NCBI RefSeq assembly: GCF_043290135.1
Contig: NC_134707.1
Location: 74,086,508-74,150,507 of the forward strand
DNA from: Rhipicephalus microplus
Lineage: Eukaryota > Arthropoda > Arachnida > Ixodida > Ixodidae
DNA length: 64,000 bases
Reading direction: 5' to 3'
In this document: piece after piece, positions 1-12,481 of the stretch
Layout: every line of letters starts with the position of its first letter
Position numbering within the stretch: position 1 is the stretch's first letter
The notes under the pieces: generated by a model
What the model saw: the letters and a program-made list of their open reading frames with translations, nothing else
Told to the model about the DNA's origin: nothing
Databases searched by the model: none
Program-made: the position numbers and the translations under genes

Positions 1-2
1 AC

Positions 3-923
3 TTAAAGGAGAGGAAGGCTGACTCACTTGAAGACATGCTTGAATTGGCTGATCAATTCTTGGAAGCGCAAGGTGGCACTAATTTGGCCAAGATAAAGAA
101 GGAGTGTCCCGACGATTCGAAGAAATTGGCTCCCGAAGAAAAGAAGCGTGCACCAGAGAGCATTCCGCGATGCTTTCTGTGCAACCGAGTGGGTCATCGC
201 GCGAAAAACTGTCGAACGATCTTTACGGGCCCTACGGTTGTAAAATGTTTCAAGTGTGGTCAGACTGGGCACAAAGCAGATGCTTGTCGTAACGGAGTGA
301 GTCAAACTCACCAGGTATCCTGTGTGCAAGTGGCACCGAAATCCGATAATATTGCCGTCACCGACGGATTCGTAGAATTGAAAAATGGGGAGAAAATTCC
401 TATTGTCGGTGCTGTAATGTCAAAACAGCCAACCGGTGTTACGAAAGGAATGCCAGCGCGGCCTGGAAAAGTTGCGGGCAAAAAAGTTACGGTGTTAAGA
501 GATACCGGCAGCTCCACGGTTATCGTGAGGAGAAATTTGGTACGGGAAAGAGAGTTGACAGGCAGAACGAAACCGGTTTGCCTAATTGACCGTACGGTCC
601 GGATGCTTCCCGAAGCAGAAATTGAGGTTGAAACCCCGTACTTCAGCGGGAAGGTTACTGCGTTATGCATGACGACCCCCCTGTATGACCTTGTCATCGG
701 AAACATCGACGGGGCGCGAGGGCCAAGTGATCCAGAATGTTTGGGAGAAGACCCGAAGATGGAGCCCTTGCCAACACAGCGGCCACGAGATACAGTGGAG
801 GAACATCCCGTGACGGATCTCACTAGAGCCCGAGGCGAAGCCGCGGCGCAAGAGACAGCGAAGGAGAAGACGATCGTGTCGAATAAGTTCACGGGTCGAG
901 CAACCGGACTTAAGTCGGCATGA
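3..923 (+). CDS. Gag with two CCHC zinc knuckles fused to an aspartic protease (partial at 5')
   Basis: The frame is open from base 3, so the gene continues upstream; the ATG at 36 is internal. The first residues (LEDMLELADQFLEAQG) resemble the end of the SCAN-like capsid region of some gypsy Gags. Two retroviral-type zinc knuckles follow: CFLCNRVGHRAKNC and CFKCGQTGHKADAC, both C-x2-C-x4-H-x4-C, which bind the genomic RNA. An aspartic protease domain comes next with active-site DTGSS in the context VLRDTGSSTVIV, and the frame ends after a charged tail at 923. The protease would cleave the Gag polyprotein. In autonomous relatives a reverse transcriptase follows; here none does. A short basic frame at 957-1187 may be decayed residue of the internal region but is not supported on its own. 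Confidence 0.75.
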   Translation, partial: LKERKADSLEDMLELADQFLEAQGGTNLAKIKKECPDDSKKLAPEEKKRAPESIPRCFLCNRVGHRAKNCRTIFTGPTVVKCFKCGQTGHKADACRNGVSQTHQVSCVQVAPKSDNIAVTDGFVELKNGEKIPIVGAVMSKQPTGVTKGMPARPGKVAGKKVTVLRDTGSSTVIVRRNLVRERELTGRTKPVCLIDRTVRMLPEAEIEVETPYFSGKVTALCMTTPLYDLVIGNIDGARGPSDPECLGEDPKMEPLPTQRPRDTVEEHPVTDLTRARGEAAAQETAKEKTIVSNKFTGRATGLKSA

Positions 924-1582
924 CCTCGACCGACTGACAGTGTAAAGGAGACGGGGTTGGCCAGCCGGGCAAAATGTAGAGGCATTATCAAGCGGGTAAA
1001 TAAACAGACAGGACCCGTCGAATGTAATGACGCGTTAACGGTGTCGGAAGAGACAACGATGGCTGAGACGACGCCCCAGATATCGTCGTTGGAAAGGGCT
1101 CGCCGAAAAAGAACGTGGAAGCACAAGAAGAGATCGAGCGAGCACCGCAAAAAGGGGCGCAAGCGCTGTTCGAAGTATTCAGGATAAGTGCTGAGGTCGA
1201 ATCAGAATGTGTTGGGCAGTGCTGAGTGCCATATGTTGTGTTATTGTTCTTGTTCTCCTGTGTCTCAAGTGTATGTCGAGCGAGTCAGTGTTCTGTGCGA
1301 TGGTGTGATGTATAGTGTTGTATAATTGTTGGATAGACAGAACTTTGTACGTTTGTATTGTTTAGAATGTGTGATAAAGTGTTGTAGGCATGTACATGTG
1401 GCTATATTTCATGTGTTGTGGAATTGAACTACAATGTACGATTGTATTGAGAGATATATTGTGAATGTGAAGTGTCATGAGCGACGGATTGTGTTACAGT
1501 CTGTGAGAATGTGTGGTGACTGTTCGCGCTCGTTTGTGTGGTTTTGAATATTATGAGATAATATTCTTAAAGTGGGGGGCAG

Positions 1583-2749
1583 TGTCACAGAACGAGCGCT
1601 AAACAAGAGCGCGCCGCCAAATCCTTGCGACAACGGGTGGCAGAAACGCCGCGAGGTAAAAAGAAAAAAAAAAGAAAGCAAACATCCAGGGCTCCCGGGC
1701 GCGCGCTCTCCCCGCAGAAGCACGGCTTCGCAGACGATCCTCCTCACCCCACATCTGCGGCCCAGCAAGACCGCGATTTTTCTCGAACGAACGGGGCGGG
1801 GTCAGACCGAGCTGAGTCATCCGACGCGGAGGGCAGACAAACCGTCTCGCCTCTCCCCAGCCTTCGCTGCGTATCGCGCCGACGAAATGACGAGAAAGAT
1901 CTGGAAAGTCGCGCGCAAGGTATTTAACCGAGCAGCCGAGACGAGAAATCAGGAGGAGACGGAAGTTAACGCCAGAGCGCGTAGGAATTCCGCCGTGTAG
2001 TCGGCGAAGGTTCTGCCCGTAGTGACAGAACAGGAGGAGACGGAAGTGAGCGCCAGAGTGCGTAGAGAGTCCGCCGTGTAGTCGGCGAAGTTTGGGTCCG
2101 TAGGGACGGCTCGAGCTACAGGCAAGAGTGTGTGTGTTTACCGCTATCGAGCGAAGACCCGTGGCAACCGCTGCGAGTGTGAAGCCGACGTGTTCCGGCG
2201 AAGAAGTTGAAGTTTGAAGAGTGGCCAATTGAAGACGGGAGGTTTCCTGGAAGAGAACTTCGAGAGCTGCGGAACGACAACAACGCTGGACTTTGAGTGA
2301 GTGATTCTCGGAAGAGTATCATTCAGACTTTTGTTCCAAGGATTTTGGACTGAATAGGTTTTATATCTCTTTAGTCTTTAAGTGTCTTGGTTGTTCAATG
2401 CATGCGACTGCATTGTAGTGCGTATTGTTGTCTGTGTCCGTTGTTTCAAGTGTGGTTGATTGTACTGTATAGTACATTGTCTGTTTGGTGACGTATTGTA
2501 TGTAACTATTGTGGAGTGTGCATACGTGTGTATTGTTTTTGATCTGCCGTTAATGAGAATATAATTTTGTTTGTTTCTCAACTCTCGGCTCTGTCTTGTT
2601 CTTTGGGCCACAGCCGGCGTCCGCTGGCGCACCAATAAGGACCACTTCTAAATTGTCCACGCTTTCGTGGTGCGGTTCGGGGGGCCGATACTTCGGCTCT
2701 TGGAATTAGCCCGGCGATCGCCTCCCTAATAAACGGGACAGGTGTGACA
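1583..2749 (+). repeat. 3' LTR, 1167 bp, TGTCAC...GTGACA
   Basis: The LTR starts with TGTCAC directly after the purine tract AAAGTGGGGGGCAG and ends with GTGACA, giving a perfect 6-bp terminal inverted repeat of the TG...CA type. An AATAAA-like signal is not obvious near the end. It contains an 81-bp tandem duplication (separate entry). Flanking sequence on the right (ACGTT...) would be one copy of the target duplication; the other is outside the window. Confidence 0.75.
1951..2112 (+). repeat. 81-bp tandem duplication inside the LTR
   Basis: Two units, 1951-2031 and 2032-2112, both start AGGAGGAGACGGAAGT and share the block CCGCCGTGTAGTCGGCGAAG. They differ at several positions, so the duplication is not very recent. 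Such internal LTR repeats often change promoter or enhancer content; that role is inference. Confidence 0.8.
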
Positions 2750-2750
2750 A

Positions 2751-3456
2751 CGTTATATTGATTCACGTTCCTCCGAGACAGCTTCACACTGAACATGGCC
2801 ATACATTTCTATTCCAAGTCATCGCCGACATTCTGGGTTCTTGTTCCACGCAACACACACTGACAACCGCTTACCACCCTCAAACAAACAGCCTCACGGA
2901 ACAATTTAACCGCACTCTAACAAATATCCTCGCTATGTACGAGTCGCCCGACCACCGAGACTGGGACCTTGCCTTACCCTACGCAACTTTCGCGTACAAT
3001 TCATCCCGTCACGACACAGCGGTCTTTTCGCCGTTCTACCTATTGTACGGAAGAGAGCCGACTTTACCACTGGACACAATCATCTCAGCTCACACCTCGT
3101 CCACCAGTGAGTATGCCCGCGACGCAATTGCGTGAGCCGATCGTGCCCGTCAGCTCGCTCACGTTCGGCTGATGGCGTCGCAAACCAACCGATTCCGTCG
3201 GAACGATGCGAAACATAGAGTCATACATTTCGCTCCCGGTACCCTCGTTTTACTCTGGTCCCCTCATCGTCGGCTGGGCCTATCGGAAAAACTTTTGTCT
3301 CAGCACACGGGACCCTATTGTATATTGCATCAAGTAGCATCTGTCACCTACGAGATCAGCCCCATCTATCCATCATCATCTGCTATGCGGTCCAGTAATA
3401 TTGTACACGTCTCGCGGATCAAGCCCTTCAAGAATGCGTCAGATAATGACCTTTAA
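2751..3456 (+). pseudogene. Ty3/gypsy integrase C-terminal relic
   Basis: The translation begins inside the integrase catalytic core and reads through [18 protein letters not shown], the region around the third catalytic residue (E of TEQ). It continues through the tether segment LPYATFAYNSSRHDT to a GPY/F-type end (QHTGPYCILHQV) and closes with NIVHVSRIKPF. One in-frame TGA at 3133-3135 splits it into two open pieces (2758-3135 and 3172-3456, same frame). The second catalytic Asp region reads LHTEHGH instead of the usual TDRG, so the enzyme would be dead. The N-terminal half is missing because the LTR element at 1-2749 lies directly upstream. It most resembles the gypsy C/D lineage further right. 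Confidence 0.8.
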
Positions 3457-3559
3457 AACATCGGCATGGTGCCTCCGCCACCGGAGTCATGCTATGTGCC
3501 AATAAATGGAGTTGAAGAAGACAAAGCAGATAGACTGAGGCGAGCTGATTGAAAACATT
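3457..3559 (+). other. Probable 3' non-coding remnant of the gypsy relic
   Basis: The stretch after the integrase stop holds no reading frame and probably contains part of the 3' untranslated region or LTR of that relic. No LTR boundary could be assigned. Confidence 0.3.
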
Positions 3560-5282
3560 GCAGGAAAGGGAGGTCATGCGATGGGAATATTAAGCAAAAT
3601 GAGTGATAGTCGCTTAGGTATGCCGAGAAATACTCTTATCTAAGTGTATTGTATGTACATTCGCCCGGTGCTTGAGTTTGGGTGTGTGTTATACGCGGCG
3701 GCACCTGCCACCAAGATACATCCTCTGGTAGGCATAGAGAGACAAGCCTTGAGACTATGCTTAGGTCTCCCCAAGTTTGTTTCAACCAAGATCTTGTAAC
3801 TTGAAGCTAGGGTTCCCTCACTTGCGACCCGTTTTAAATTGTTAGCTACACAGGCATTTCTTAGGCTCTATAAATCGCCAGTAAGGCGCTTAGAAACAGT
3901 TTTTATTGACCGTCCTGACTTGGTTTTTGAACAATACTGGCCGAGATCTCGTATACCACAAATTTTGGTTATACATCGCTTTCTAGATGATTTAGATGTT
4001 CAATTTGATGCTGTTCCTTTAATAAGTACCAATAACTGTGCTAATAAATTACAGTTTGATGATATTTTTCCGAAAAGTTCAAAATTCATGCCGATCAGTT
4101 TTTTAGAAGCTATATTAAGAGATTACCTGGAACATGCGCCAATACAAACAGTCATAGTAAATGATGCGTCACAAAGAGAAGAAAATTGTGGAATTGGTAT
4201 TTTTTCTCCTGCCCTAGACTGGTCCTTTTCGCTTCGCCTTCCCGATAATGTGCCCATATTTGAAGCAGAGTTTTTGGCGATAAATTTTGCACTCCGTAAA
4301 ATAACTGCTTCAGTAAGAACCGCAATAATTTTAACAGATTCACTATCAGTACGTGCCTCCCTTACTGCAGATGAAAACTCGCATGCTCAGAACGCTTTCA
4401 AAGCATTAGTTCCCTCGCATCTCAATCTGATCAAACTGGTCTGGGTTCCTAGACATAAGGGCTTTTATATGAATGAAATGACAGATGCGTTGGCCAAGTC
4501 ATCTTTAAATGGGCCTGTTATCGATGTAATACCGGCATCGAAATTCTTGATAGGCGCTAGATTAGGAAGGAAAGTACTGTTAGAGGAATTTTCTACACCT
4601 TCACTAACAGCCACGCCAGAATTCAAGCACTTGTTATACCATTGGAACAGTAAAATATGTCAAACGCGAGGAACGGAAGTCGCAATAACTAGACTGCGCT
4701 GTCAAGTTCCACAGCTGAATTTATATTTACACAGGGCTGGTCTGGCAGCCTCCCCTCATTGTCCTGTTTGTGGAGTAAATTAGTCAACTGAACATTATCT
4801 CATTTATTTTAATAGATTCTCTGTCTTTCGTAAAAACACTTTAGGAGCCGTTTGCCACCTTCTCGGAATAGATTTAAATGCTGAAAATGTGCTTTCTTTC
4901 TGGGCTTTGTGTCTAGGCCACAGCGACGGGAAGATGGTTGACGCATTGCAGGAGTTCATCAAAAGTTCAAAGAGGTTGAAGTGTTGAAATCATTGTTCGG
5001 TAGATTTTGAAATTTCCAAATTCATATTAAATCAAATACGACGCTTTATTGCATTACACTAGAGATTATTTACAATTCAACCATCAAGTTTGTCTGGTTG
5101 CATCATTCTTTTATGACTCGTAAATGGATTAATTTTAATCTGTTATTAAACAAGAAATTCATGAAAACTATCCGGTTCTTGGCCGATCCCCCAGCGTGAG
5201 TATGCGCCGCATCGTCAAGGATCTTGACTTGACTTGACTTGATCTGTGTGGCTGGCGCTGCTCGCTTGACCGGCTGAAAATA
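3560..5282 (+). pseudogene. I-like LINE relic, C-terminal part with RNase H domain
   Basis: This is a 5'-truncated LINE. Conceptual translation from about 3640 gives RPVLEFGCVLYAAAPATKI and IERQALRLCLGLPK, typical of the region after the reverse transcriptase in I/Jockey-type LINEs. The longest open piece (3839-4783) holds an RNase H fold with EAEFLAI, LTDSLS and HKGFYMNEMTDALAK. The first catalytic Asp appears as Asn (VNDAS). In-frame stops occur near 3800 (TAA) and at 4781-4783 (TAG); after the latter the same frame continues to TGA at 4985-4987, restoring the CxxC...H end (CPVCG, then STEHYL). The 3' non-coding part seems to end near a short (TTGAC)n run at about 5222-5240. The copy is clearly dead. 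Confidence 0.7.
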
Positions 5283-6204
5283 CATCGGTGACTACCCCTC
5301 CAAGTCGGTCTCGATCCTTCTCGTAACAATAATAAGTTCATTTCTATTGCCTAAGTAGAGATCCAGAAACTTTTCAGTGCATCCTTTGTGCCAAGAAGGT
5401 GCTTATTTTTAAGTAATGTCACGTTTTAGTGGTCTGCATTGCGCTCACACACTCAAATTAGCAGCCTAAAAAGGAAAACTATCACGCCACTGTTGTCGTG
5501 CACAACGTTGCTGGGTTGCGTGTGCGGCCGCTGACACTAGTAATGACACGGCGAAAGTGGCGGAAGCCAAAGCAGCATCTACGCTCATTGAACCATTTTT
5601 TCCTATGGCCTCTGAGATGACAGGCGTACTTGGTTCAAGTGAGCACCACTACATGACATGGCTTGTGCCATCTAGTGTGAAAAAAAAACGAAAATTGAAG
5701 TTTTTAACCGCTTGTGCCAAACCCCTTATTAACGTCGAGTGGCTATTTTTTTCATAAATCAAACAGAAACGAACAAGCACTATTTTGTTACGCCTCGAGA
5801 TGCCGGAAAGCTAATTGTTATTGGAGACAGGTTACTGGTGATTAAGTGTAGGCGATAAGTCTGGCGTCATCAGGATAATTTTGCAAATGTCCTACTCGCG
5901 GTGCATGGTTTTCATGCGTTCACCTCAATTTATCTGTAAATAGGCCACCGCTGTTAATGGTATTGTCGTTTTAGACCTTGTCATATATATGCAGCCACGG
6001 GAGCGGCCGCGTCAGCAGCACGTGTAAGTGAGCTCTGCACATATCTGCCTATAACTTTAGCAATTTTAGTTCTAGGACGGCCAGAGTGGTGTCTATTTGT
6101 TCGTGAAGATACAAGGAGTTCAACCGCTACAAATACTGCTATTACAAACGAAAATTTTAAATTTTAGGAGCGGAAAACAGTGCGAATCTGTAAAAACAAC
6201 AATA
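5283..6204. other. No gene recognised
   Basis: I see no convincing reading frame, RNA gene or repeat family in this stretch. A short AT-rich part around 5985 and several NotI-like GCGGCCGC words are the only distinctive items. Confidence 0.4.
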
Positions 6205-6605
6205 GTCAGACCTCGTGTTTTTTACGATCGCTTGTAGCTTCGTTAAAATTCTACCGGGAAATTTCTTACTTATAACGTTGAAAGTCTTTAGGGTAGACCT
6301 GACGCTACTGAAGTTTGATCAGGCTAGGTTTAATAGTTCCAGAGTTATTCCGCAATCAAAATTCAGCCTAACCACTAAAAAGATTAAATTGGTAATATCA
6401 CCTCGCAAACGCATTTAAATTTTGTCCGCCTAATATAATAATAAACCGCACCACGTAGGCTACCAGGAGGCCCTATTCCGTACACTCTAGGCCCTTAATT
6501 AAGGTGGTAATTAGCAAAAAGCTCATTTCATTAAAACAAATTTTCAAAAGGAGCTACAAACGCCACCAAAAAATAGCTAATATCTTCTTTCAGAACACAA
6601 CAGTC
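6205..6605 (+). repeat. Unknown repeat, copy 1
   Basis: This roughly 400-bp segment is repeated in diverged form at 6763-7178. Shared landmarks, in the same order in both, include ACGATCGCTT, TACCGGGAAATTTCT, AGACCTG, AAATTTTGTCCGC, TAGGCTA, CCCTTAATTAAG and CTCATTTCATTAAAAC. It has no coding potential that I recognise. It may be the untranslated part of an unrecognised element. Confidence 0.75.
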
Positions 6606-6762
6606 CGGTTCTTTCCGTGTAAAAATAATTGTGATAGCTTATGGTAACCGGAAGATACAGAGTTAGAAAAAATATAATGAAAACCGCTAATAAACGTGTG
6701 GCGCCCGCGTCTTCCATCACTCAAAGGAGGAGGGTGGCTCACTGCTCGGGAGAAAGGTACGC

Positions 6763-7178
6763 CCGTCAGATCAAAGTCTTGAACCACGTTTTTTTTTTCT
6801 TACGATCGCTTTTAACTTTGCTAATAACCTACCGGGAAATTTCTAACTCATACAGTGCAAAGCCCTAATTGTAGACCTGTCGCCGCTCAGGTTTCATCAG
6901 GACAGGAGTAATAGTACCCGAACTATTTCGTGACCAAAATTAATCCTAATCACTAAAAAAGATTAATTTGGTAGCATCACCTCAAAAACGAATTTAAATT
7001 TTGTCCGCTTAATCTATCAATAAAGAGCACCCCATAGGCTAATCGGAGGCCCAACTCCGTACTCTCTAGACCCTTAATTAAGGGGGTAATCAGCAGAAAT
7101 CTCATTTCATTAAAACATTTTTATAAAAACAACCACAAACTTGACTGATACACCGCTGAAACCTACATTTAGAACATA
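6763..7178 (+). repeat. Unknown repeat, copy 2
   Basis: This is the second copy of the unit at 6205-6605, in the same orientation, starting about 570 bases later. The copies differ by many substitutions and small indels. The unit ends just before the tRNA-like head of the RTE element. Confidence 0.75.
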
Positions 7179-7189
7179 ACACTCCGGGT

Positions 7190-7253
7190 GCGGCGATGAC
7201 ATAGTGGTTAGAGCATCCGCCTCGCATGCAAGAGGTTCAAATCCCGGTGCCGC
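7190..7253 (+). promoter_or_regulatory. tRNA-like head with pol III A and B boxes
   Basis: The segment opens GCGGC and closes GCCGC, which can pair as an acceptor stem. Between them are an A-box-like TAGTGGTTAGAGC and a B-box-like GGTTCAAATCC. The middle (CCTCGCATG) resembles the anticodon loop region of a tRNA-Ala(CGC). It lacks a clean D and variable arm, so it is a tRNA-derived promoter rather than a functional tRNA gene. The same head begins the deleted RTE copy at 33.5 kb. Confidence 0.65.
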
Positions 7254-7526
7254 GCAGTTCCCAACCGGAAAAAAAACCGCGTGTTGATGGAACTGCATTA
7301 AGAGGCCTGAGGTGCGGCCTCACCGGTAACCACCGCCGGGAACGCACTCCCTCACCAGAGAAGGATTGGCCACCCTGGTGCAGTATCTGGTCACTACCTC
7401 CCACATGCAAACGTCAAATAACTCACGGCCCTCAGTTCCCAGCAGCTGCAAAGCAACTGACCATGGCGGCGGTCAGATCTGCAACGCAGCAGAGGGTGAT
7501 AAGAATCTCTGGACAACAGGCTGCCT

Positions 7527-8300
7527 TTGGAACCTGAACTTGGCAACGTTTAACGCTAGAACCTTATCTAGTGAGGGAAGTCTAGCTGTACTATTCGAGG
7601 AGCTAGAGGGTGTTAAATGGGATATAGTAGGGCTCAGTGAGGTTAGGAGGACAGATGAGGCCTATACGGTGCTACATAATGGGCACGTCTTTTGCTATCG
7701 GGGCTTGGCTGACAGAAGAGAACTTGGAGTGGGGCTCCTAATTCACAGAAACATAGCTGGCAACATAGAGGAATACTATAGCATTAATGAAAGAGTGGTA
7801 GGTATTGTAATTAAACTGAGTAAAAGATACAAGATGGAGGTAGTACAGGCTTACGCGCCTACATCCAGCCATGATGACGCCTCAGTTGAAAGCTTCTATG
7901 AAGACGTGGAATCGGCAATGAGTAAGGTAAAAACACAGTATACTATAGTGATGGGCGACTTTAATGCAAAGGTAGGGAAGAAGCAGGCTGGAGACCAGGC
8001 AGTAGGAGAATATGGCATCGGCACTAGAAACGCCAGAGGAGAGCTACTAGTAGAATAAGCAGAACGCAATAATTTGCGGATTTTTAATACTTTCTACCGA
8101 AAACGAGAAAACCGCAAGTGGACATGCAGGAGCCCTAATGGCGAAAATAAGAACGAAATAGACTTTATAATGACTGCACACCCAGGAATCGTGCAGGATG
8201 TGGAAGTGGTTGGCAAAGTACGATGCAGTGACCATAGAATGGTACGGTCTCGAATTCGCCTAGACTTGAAGAAGGAACGACAGAAACTGACCGCAAGAAG
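7527..8300 (+). pseudogene. RTE endonuclease domain
   Basis: The conceptual protein reads NLATFNARTLS at the start of the endonuclease/exonuclease/phosphatase fold, then WDIVGLSEVRR (catalytic E), VVQAYAPTS, VMGDFNAKVG (catalytic D/N pair) and NEIDFIM...CSDHRMV (the SDH motif). This endonuclease nicks target DNA to prime reverse transcription. A TAA stop at 8056-8058 interrupts the frame, which then continues in phase to about 8300, where a frameshift leads into the next segment. Confidence 0.8.
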
Positions 8301-10347
8301 CCAGTCAATGTGCTATCAATGAGAGGGAGAGTACAGGAATTCAGAGTGTCGCTGCAGAACAGGTACTCGGCTCTTAGTGAGGAAACCAACCTTAGCGTAG
8401 ATACAATGAATAATAATCTAACGAGTATCATTACGGAGTGTGCAGTGGAAGTTGGAGGCAGGGTAGTTAGACAGGACACTGGCAAGCTTTCCCAGGAAAC
8501 GAAGAACCTAATTAAGAAGCGTCAAAGCATAAAAGTGTCAAGTACTACAGACAAAATAGAACTGGCAGAGCTTTCAAAGTTGATTAATAGGCGTGAAGTA
8601 TGCGATGTAAGAAGGTATAACATGGAGAGAATTGAACACGCTCTGAAAAACGGAGGGAGCGTCAAAGCAGTGAAGAGAAAACTTGGGATGGGCAAAAGTC
8701 GGATGTATGCACTAAGGGACAAAGAAGGCAAAATAACTACCAATATGGATAGGATAGTTAAAATAGCGCAGGCGTTTTACAGAGATCTGTACAGTAGCCG
8801 AGACAACTATAAGAACTAGCAGTAACCCAGATGACACCCCACCAGTAATGATAAAAAAAGTCAGAAAAGCTTTGGAGAGCATGCAAAGAGGCAAAGCTGC
8901 TGGTGAGGATCAGGTAACATCAGATCTTCTGAAAGATGGAGGACAGATTGTGTTACAAAAACTAGCCACCCTGTTTACGAGCTGTCTCCTGACGGGAAGG
9001 GTACCAGAGTCTTGGAAGAACGCTAACATCATCTTAATACATAAGAAAGGAGATGACAAGGACTTGAAGAATTACAGGCCGATCAGCTTGCTCTCTGTAG
9101 TATACAAGTTATTTACAAAGGTAATTGCTAACAGAGTAAAGAAAACATTACAATTCAATCAACCAAATTAACAAGCAGGATTTCGAACAGGCTACTCAAC
9201 AATTGACCACATTCATACTATCAATCAGGTAATAGAGAAATGCTCAGAGTATAACCAACCACTATACATAGCCTTTATAGAATACGAGAAGGCGTTTGAT
9301 TCAGTAGAAATATCAGCCGTCATGCAGACACTGCGGAATCAGGGCGTAGATGAAGTATATATAAACATTCTGGAAGAAATCTACAGGGGATCAACTGCTA
9401 CCATAGTGCTTCATAAAGAAACCAACAGAATACCAATCAAGAAGGGTGTAACGCCGGGGGACACAATCTCCCCAATGCTATTTACCGCGTGCTTACAGGA
9501 GGTTTTCAGAAGCCTAGAATGGGAACAGTTAGGGATAAGAGTTAATGAAGAATACCTTAGTAACTTGCGCTTCGCCGATGGCATCGCATTGCTGAGTAAC
9601 TCAGGGGACGAATTGCAACTCATGATTACGGAGTTGGACAAAGAGAGCAGAAAGGTGGGTCTTAAAATAATCTGCAGAAAACGAAAGTATTGTACAACAA
9701 CCTCGGAAAGGAGCAGCGCTTCGAGATAGGTAATAGTGCTCTTGAAGTTGTAAAAGACTATGTCTACTTGGGCAGGTAATAACCGCAGAGCCTAACCGCG
9801 AGATTGAAGTAACTAGAAGAATAAAAATGGGGTGGAGTACATTCGGCAAGCACTCTCAAGTTATGACAAATAGATTGCCACTATCCCTCAAGAGGAAGGT
9901 ATATAACAGCTGTATCTTGCCGGTACTTAGCTACGGAGCCAAAACCTGGAGACTTGCAAAGAGGGTTCAGCTTAAATTGAGGACGACGCAGCGAGCAATG
10001 GAAAGAAAAATGGTAGGTGTAACCTTAAGAGACAAGAAGGGAGCAGAGTGGATTAGGGGACAAACGGGGGTTAAGGATATCATACTTGAAATAAAGAAGA
10101 GGAAATGAACATGGGCCGGGCATGTAGCGCGTAGACAGGATAACCACTGGTCATTAAGGGTAACTAACTGGATTCCCAGAGAAGGGAAGCGGGTTAGGGG
10201 GAGACAGAAGGTTAGGTGGGCAGACGAGATTGAGAAGTTTGCGGGTATAAATTGGCAGCAGCAAGCACGGGACCGGGTTAACTGGCGGAACATGGGAGAG
10301 GCCTTTGTCTTGCAGTGGACGTTGTCAGGCTGATGATGATGATGATG
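8301..10347 (+). pseudogene. RTE reverse transcriptase and C-terminal region
   Basis: Open pieces are 8310-8819, 8848-9171, 9322-9729 and 9827-10108. The first and second are in different frames; the second and third are in phase and separated by a TAA at 9169-9171. RT landmarks are [48 protein letters not shown] and [12 protein letters not shown]. The catalytic box reads RFADGIAL, so the second Asp of the canonical FADD is Gly and the enzyme would be inactive. Another frameshift lies near 9690. The C-terminal part (TLRDKKGAEWIRGQTGVKD, then WAGHVARRQDN) is typical of the family and runs to the simple-repeat tail. Confidence 0.8.
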
Positions 10348-12040
<1,693 letters not shown>

Positions 12041-12192
12041 GAGGCGGAGATGATGTAGGCACGTGTCCTCAGATTTGGGTGCACGTAGAGAAACCCACGG
12101 TGGTCGAAATTACAGAGCCTCCCAGTACGGCGTCTCTCCTAATCATATGGTGGTTTTGGGATAATCAACACCACATATCAATCAATCTCTGG
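12041..12192 (+). mobile_element. Ruka-like SINE body, headless
   Basis: Ruka-type landmarks are present: TGGAGGCGGAGATG, CAGATTTGGGTGCACGT, GGTGGTCGAAATT, TACGGCGTCTCTC and ATCATATGGTGGTTTTGGG, with a (ATCA)n tail. The tRNA-related head is missing because the copy is joined to SINE-A. Ruka is a tRNA-derived SINE known from hard ticks; the match is from memory. Confidence 0.7.
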
Positions 12193-12481
12193 AAGCAAAG
12201 CTTTACTAAACCAAAATTACTGGTTGCTGGTAGCGAGTGAAGTGCTGTTAATTTTAGGAGCGATATGCTTGTTTAAGGATAGGCATGCTGACCAAAAAAA
12301 TATCATGTGGGTGAAACAATAGGGTACTGTTTCTCGCCTGTTGCTGCCGATGTTTCATAGCCGTTCTCTGCTTTCGCATCTACCATTGATTTGTTACAAT
12401 AACAATTACATGGACGCTCTCCATCATGTTCAATGCATGTATACGCACGTATATATGGGAAACAAGTGTATACTTAGGGGC
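12193..12481. other. No gene recognised
   Basis: Unannotated spacer between the Ruka body and the SINE-A tandem. No coding or structural signal seen. Confidence 0.4.

Larger units (their letters stand above)
1..2749 (+). mobile_element. 3' part of an LTR retrotransposon with Gag-protease but no pol
   Basis: This is an LTR element running off the left edge. It contains a Gag-protease frame (3-923), about 660 bases without a long frame, a polypurine tract (1569-1582, mostly A and G) and one complete LTR (1583-2749). No reverse transcriptase, RNase H or integrase lies between the protease and the LTR, so the copy is either internally deleted or a non-autonomous derivative that keeps only gag-protease. 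The right flank (2750 onward) is an integrase reading frame of another gypsy element, so this element appears to have inserted into an older one. The 5' LTR and the left target duplication lie outside the window, so the nesting cannot be proved here. Confidence 0.75.
7187..10347 (+). mobile_element. RTE-like LINE, near full length, with tRNA-like 5' end
   Basis: The element starts with a tRNA-like cassette, followed by a GC-rich leader (to about 7530), an apurinic-type endonuclease, a reverse transcriptase and a C-terminal tail. It ends with a (TGA/GAT)n simple repeat at about 10331-10346, the usual RTE type of 3' tail. The reading frames carry several stops and frameshifts, so it is inactive. 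Two other copies of the family are at 32935-33575 and 38297-39913. Clade assignment rests on the endonuclease start (LATFNARTLS), GLSEVRR, the RT block [15 protein letters not shown] and the WTWAGHVARRQDN tail, read by eye. Confidence 0.8.

Noticed and set aside
308..1162. 284-codon frame on the minus strand
   Set aside because: It is the antisense shadow of the Gag-protease gene.
957..1187. Short basic frame after Gag-protease as an envelope or accessory gene
   Set aside because: Only 76 codons, no motif, probably internal remnant.
7190..7253. Functional tRNA gene
   Set aside because: Incomplete cloverleaf, no clear D and variable arms, and it is part of a repeated element head.
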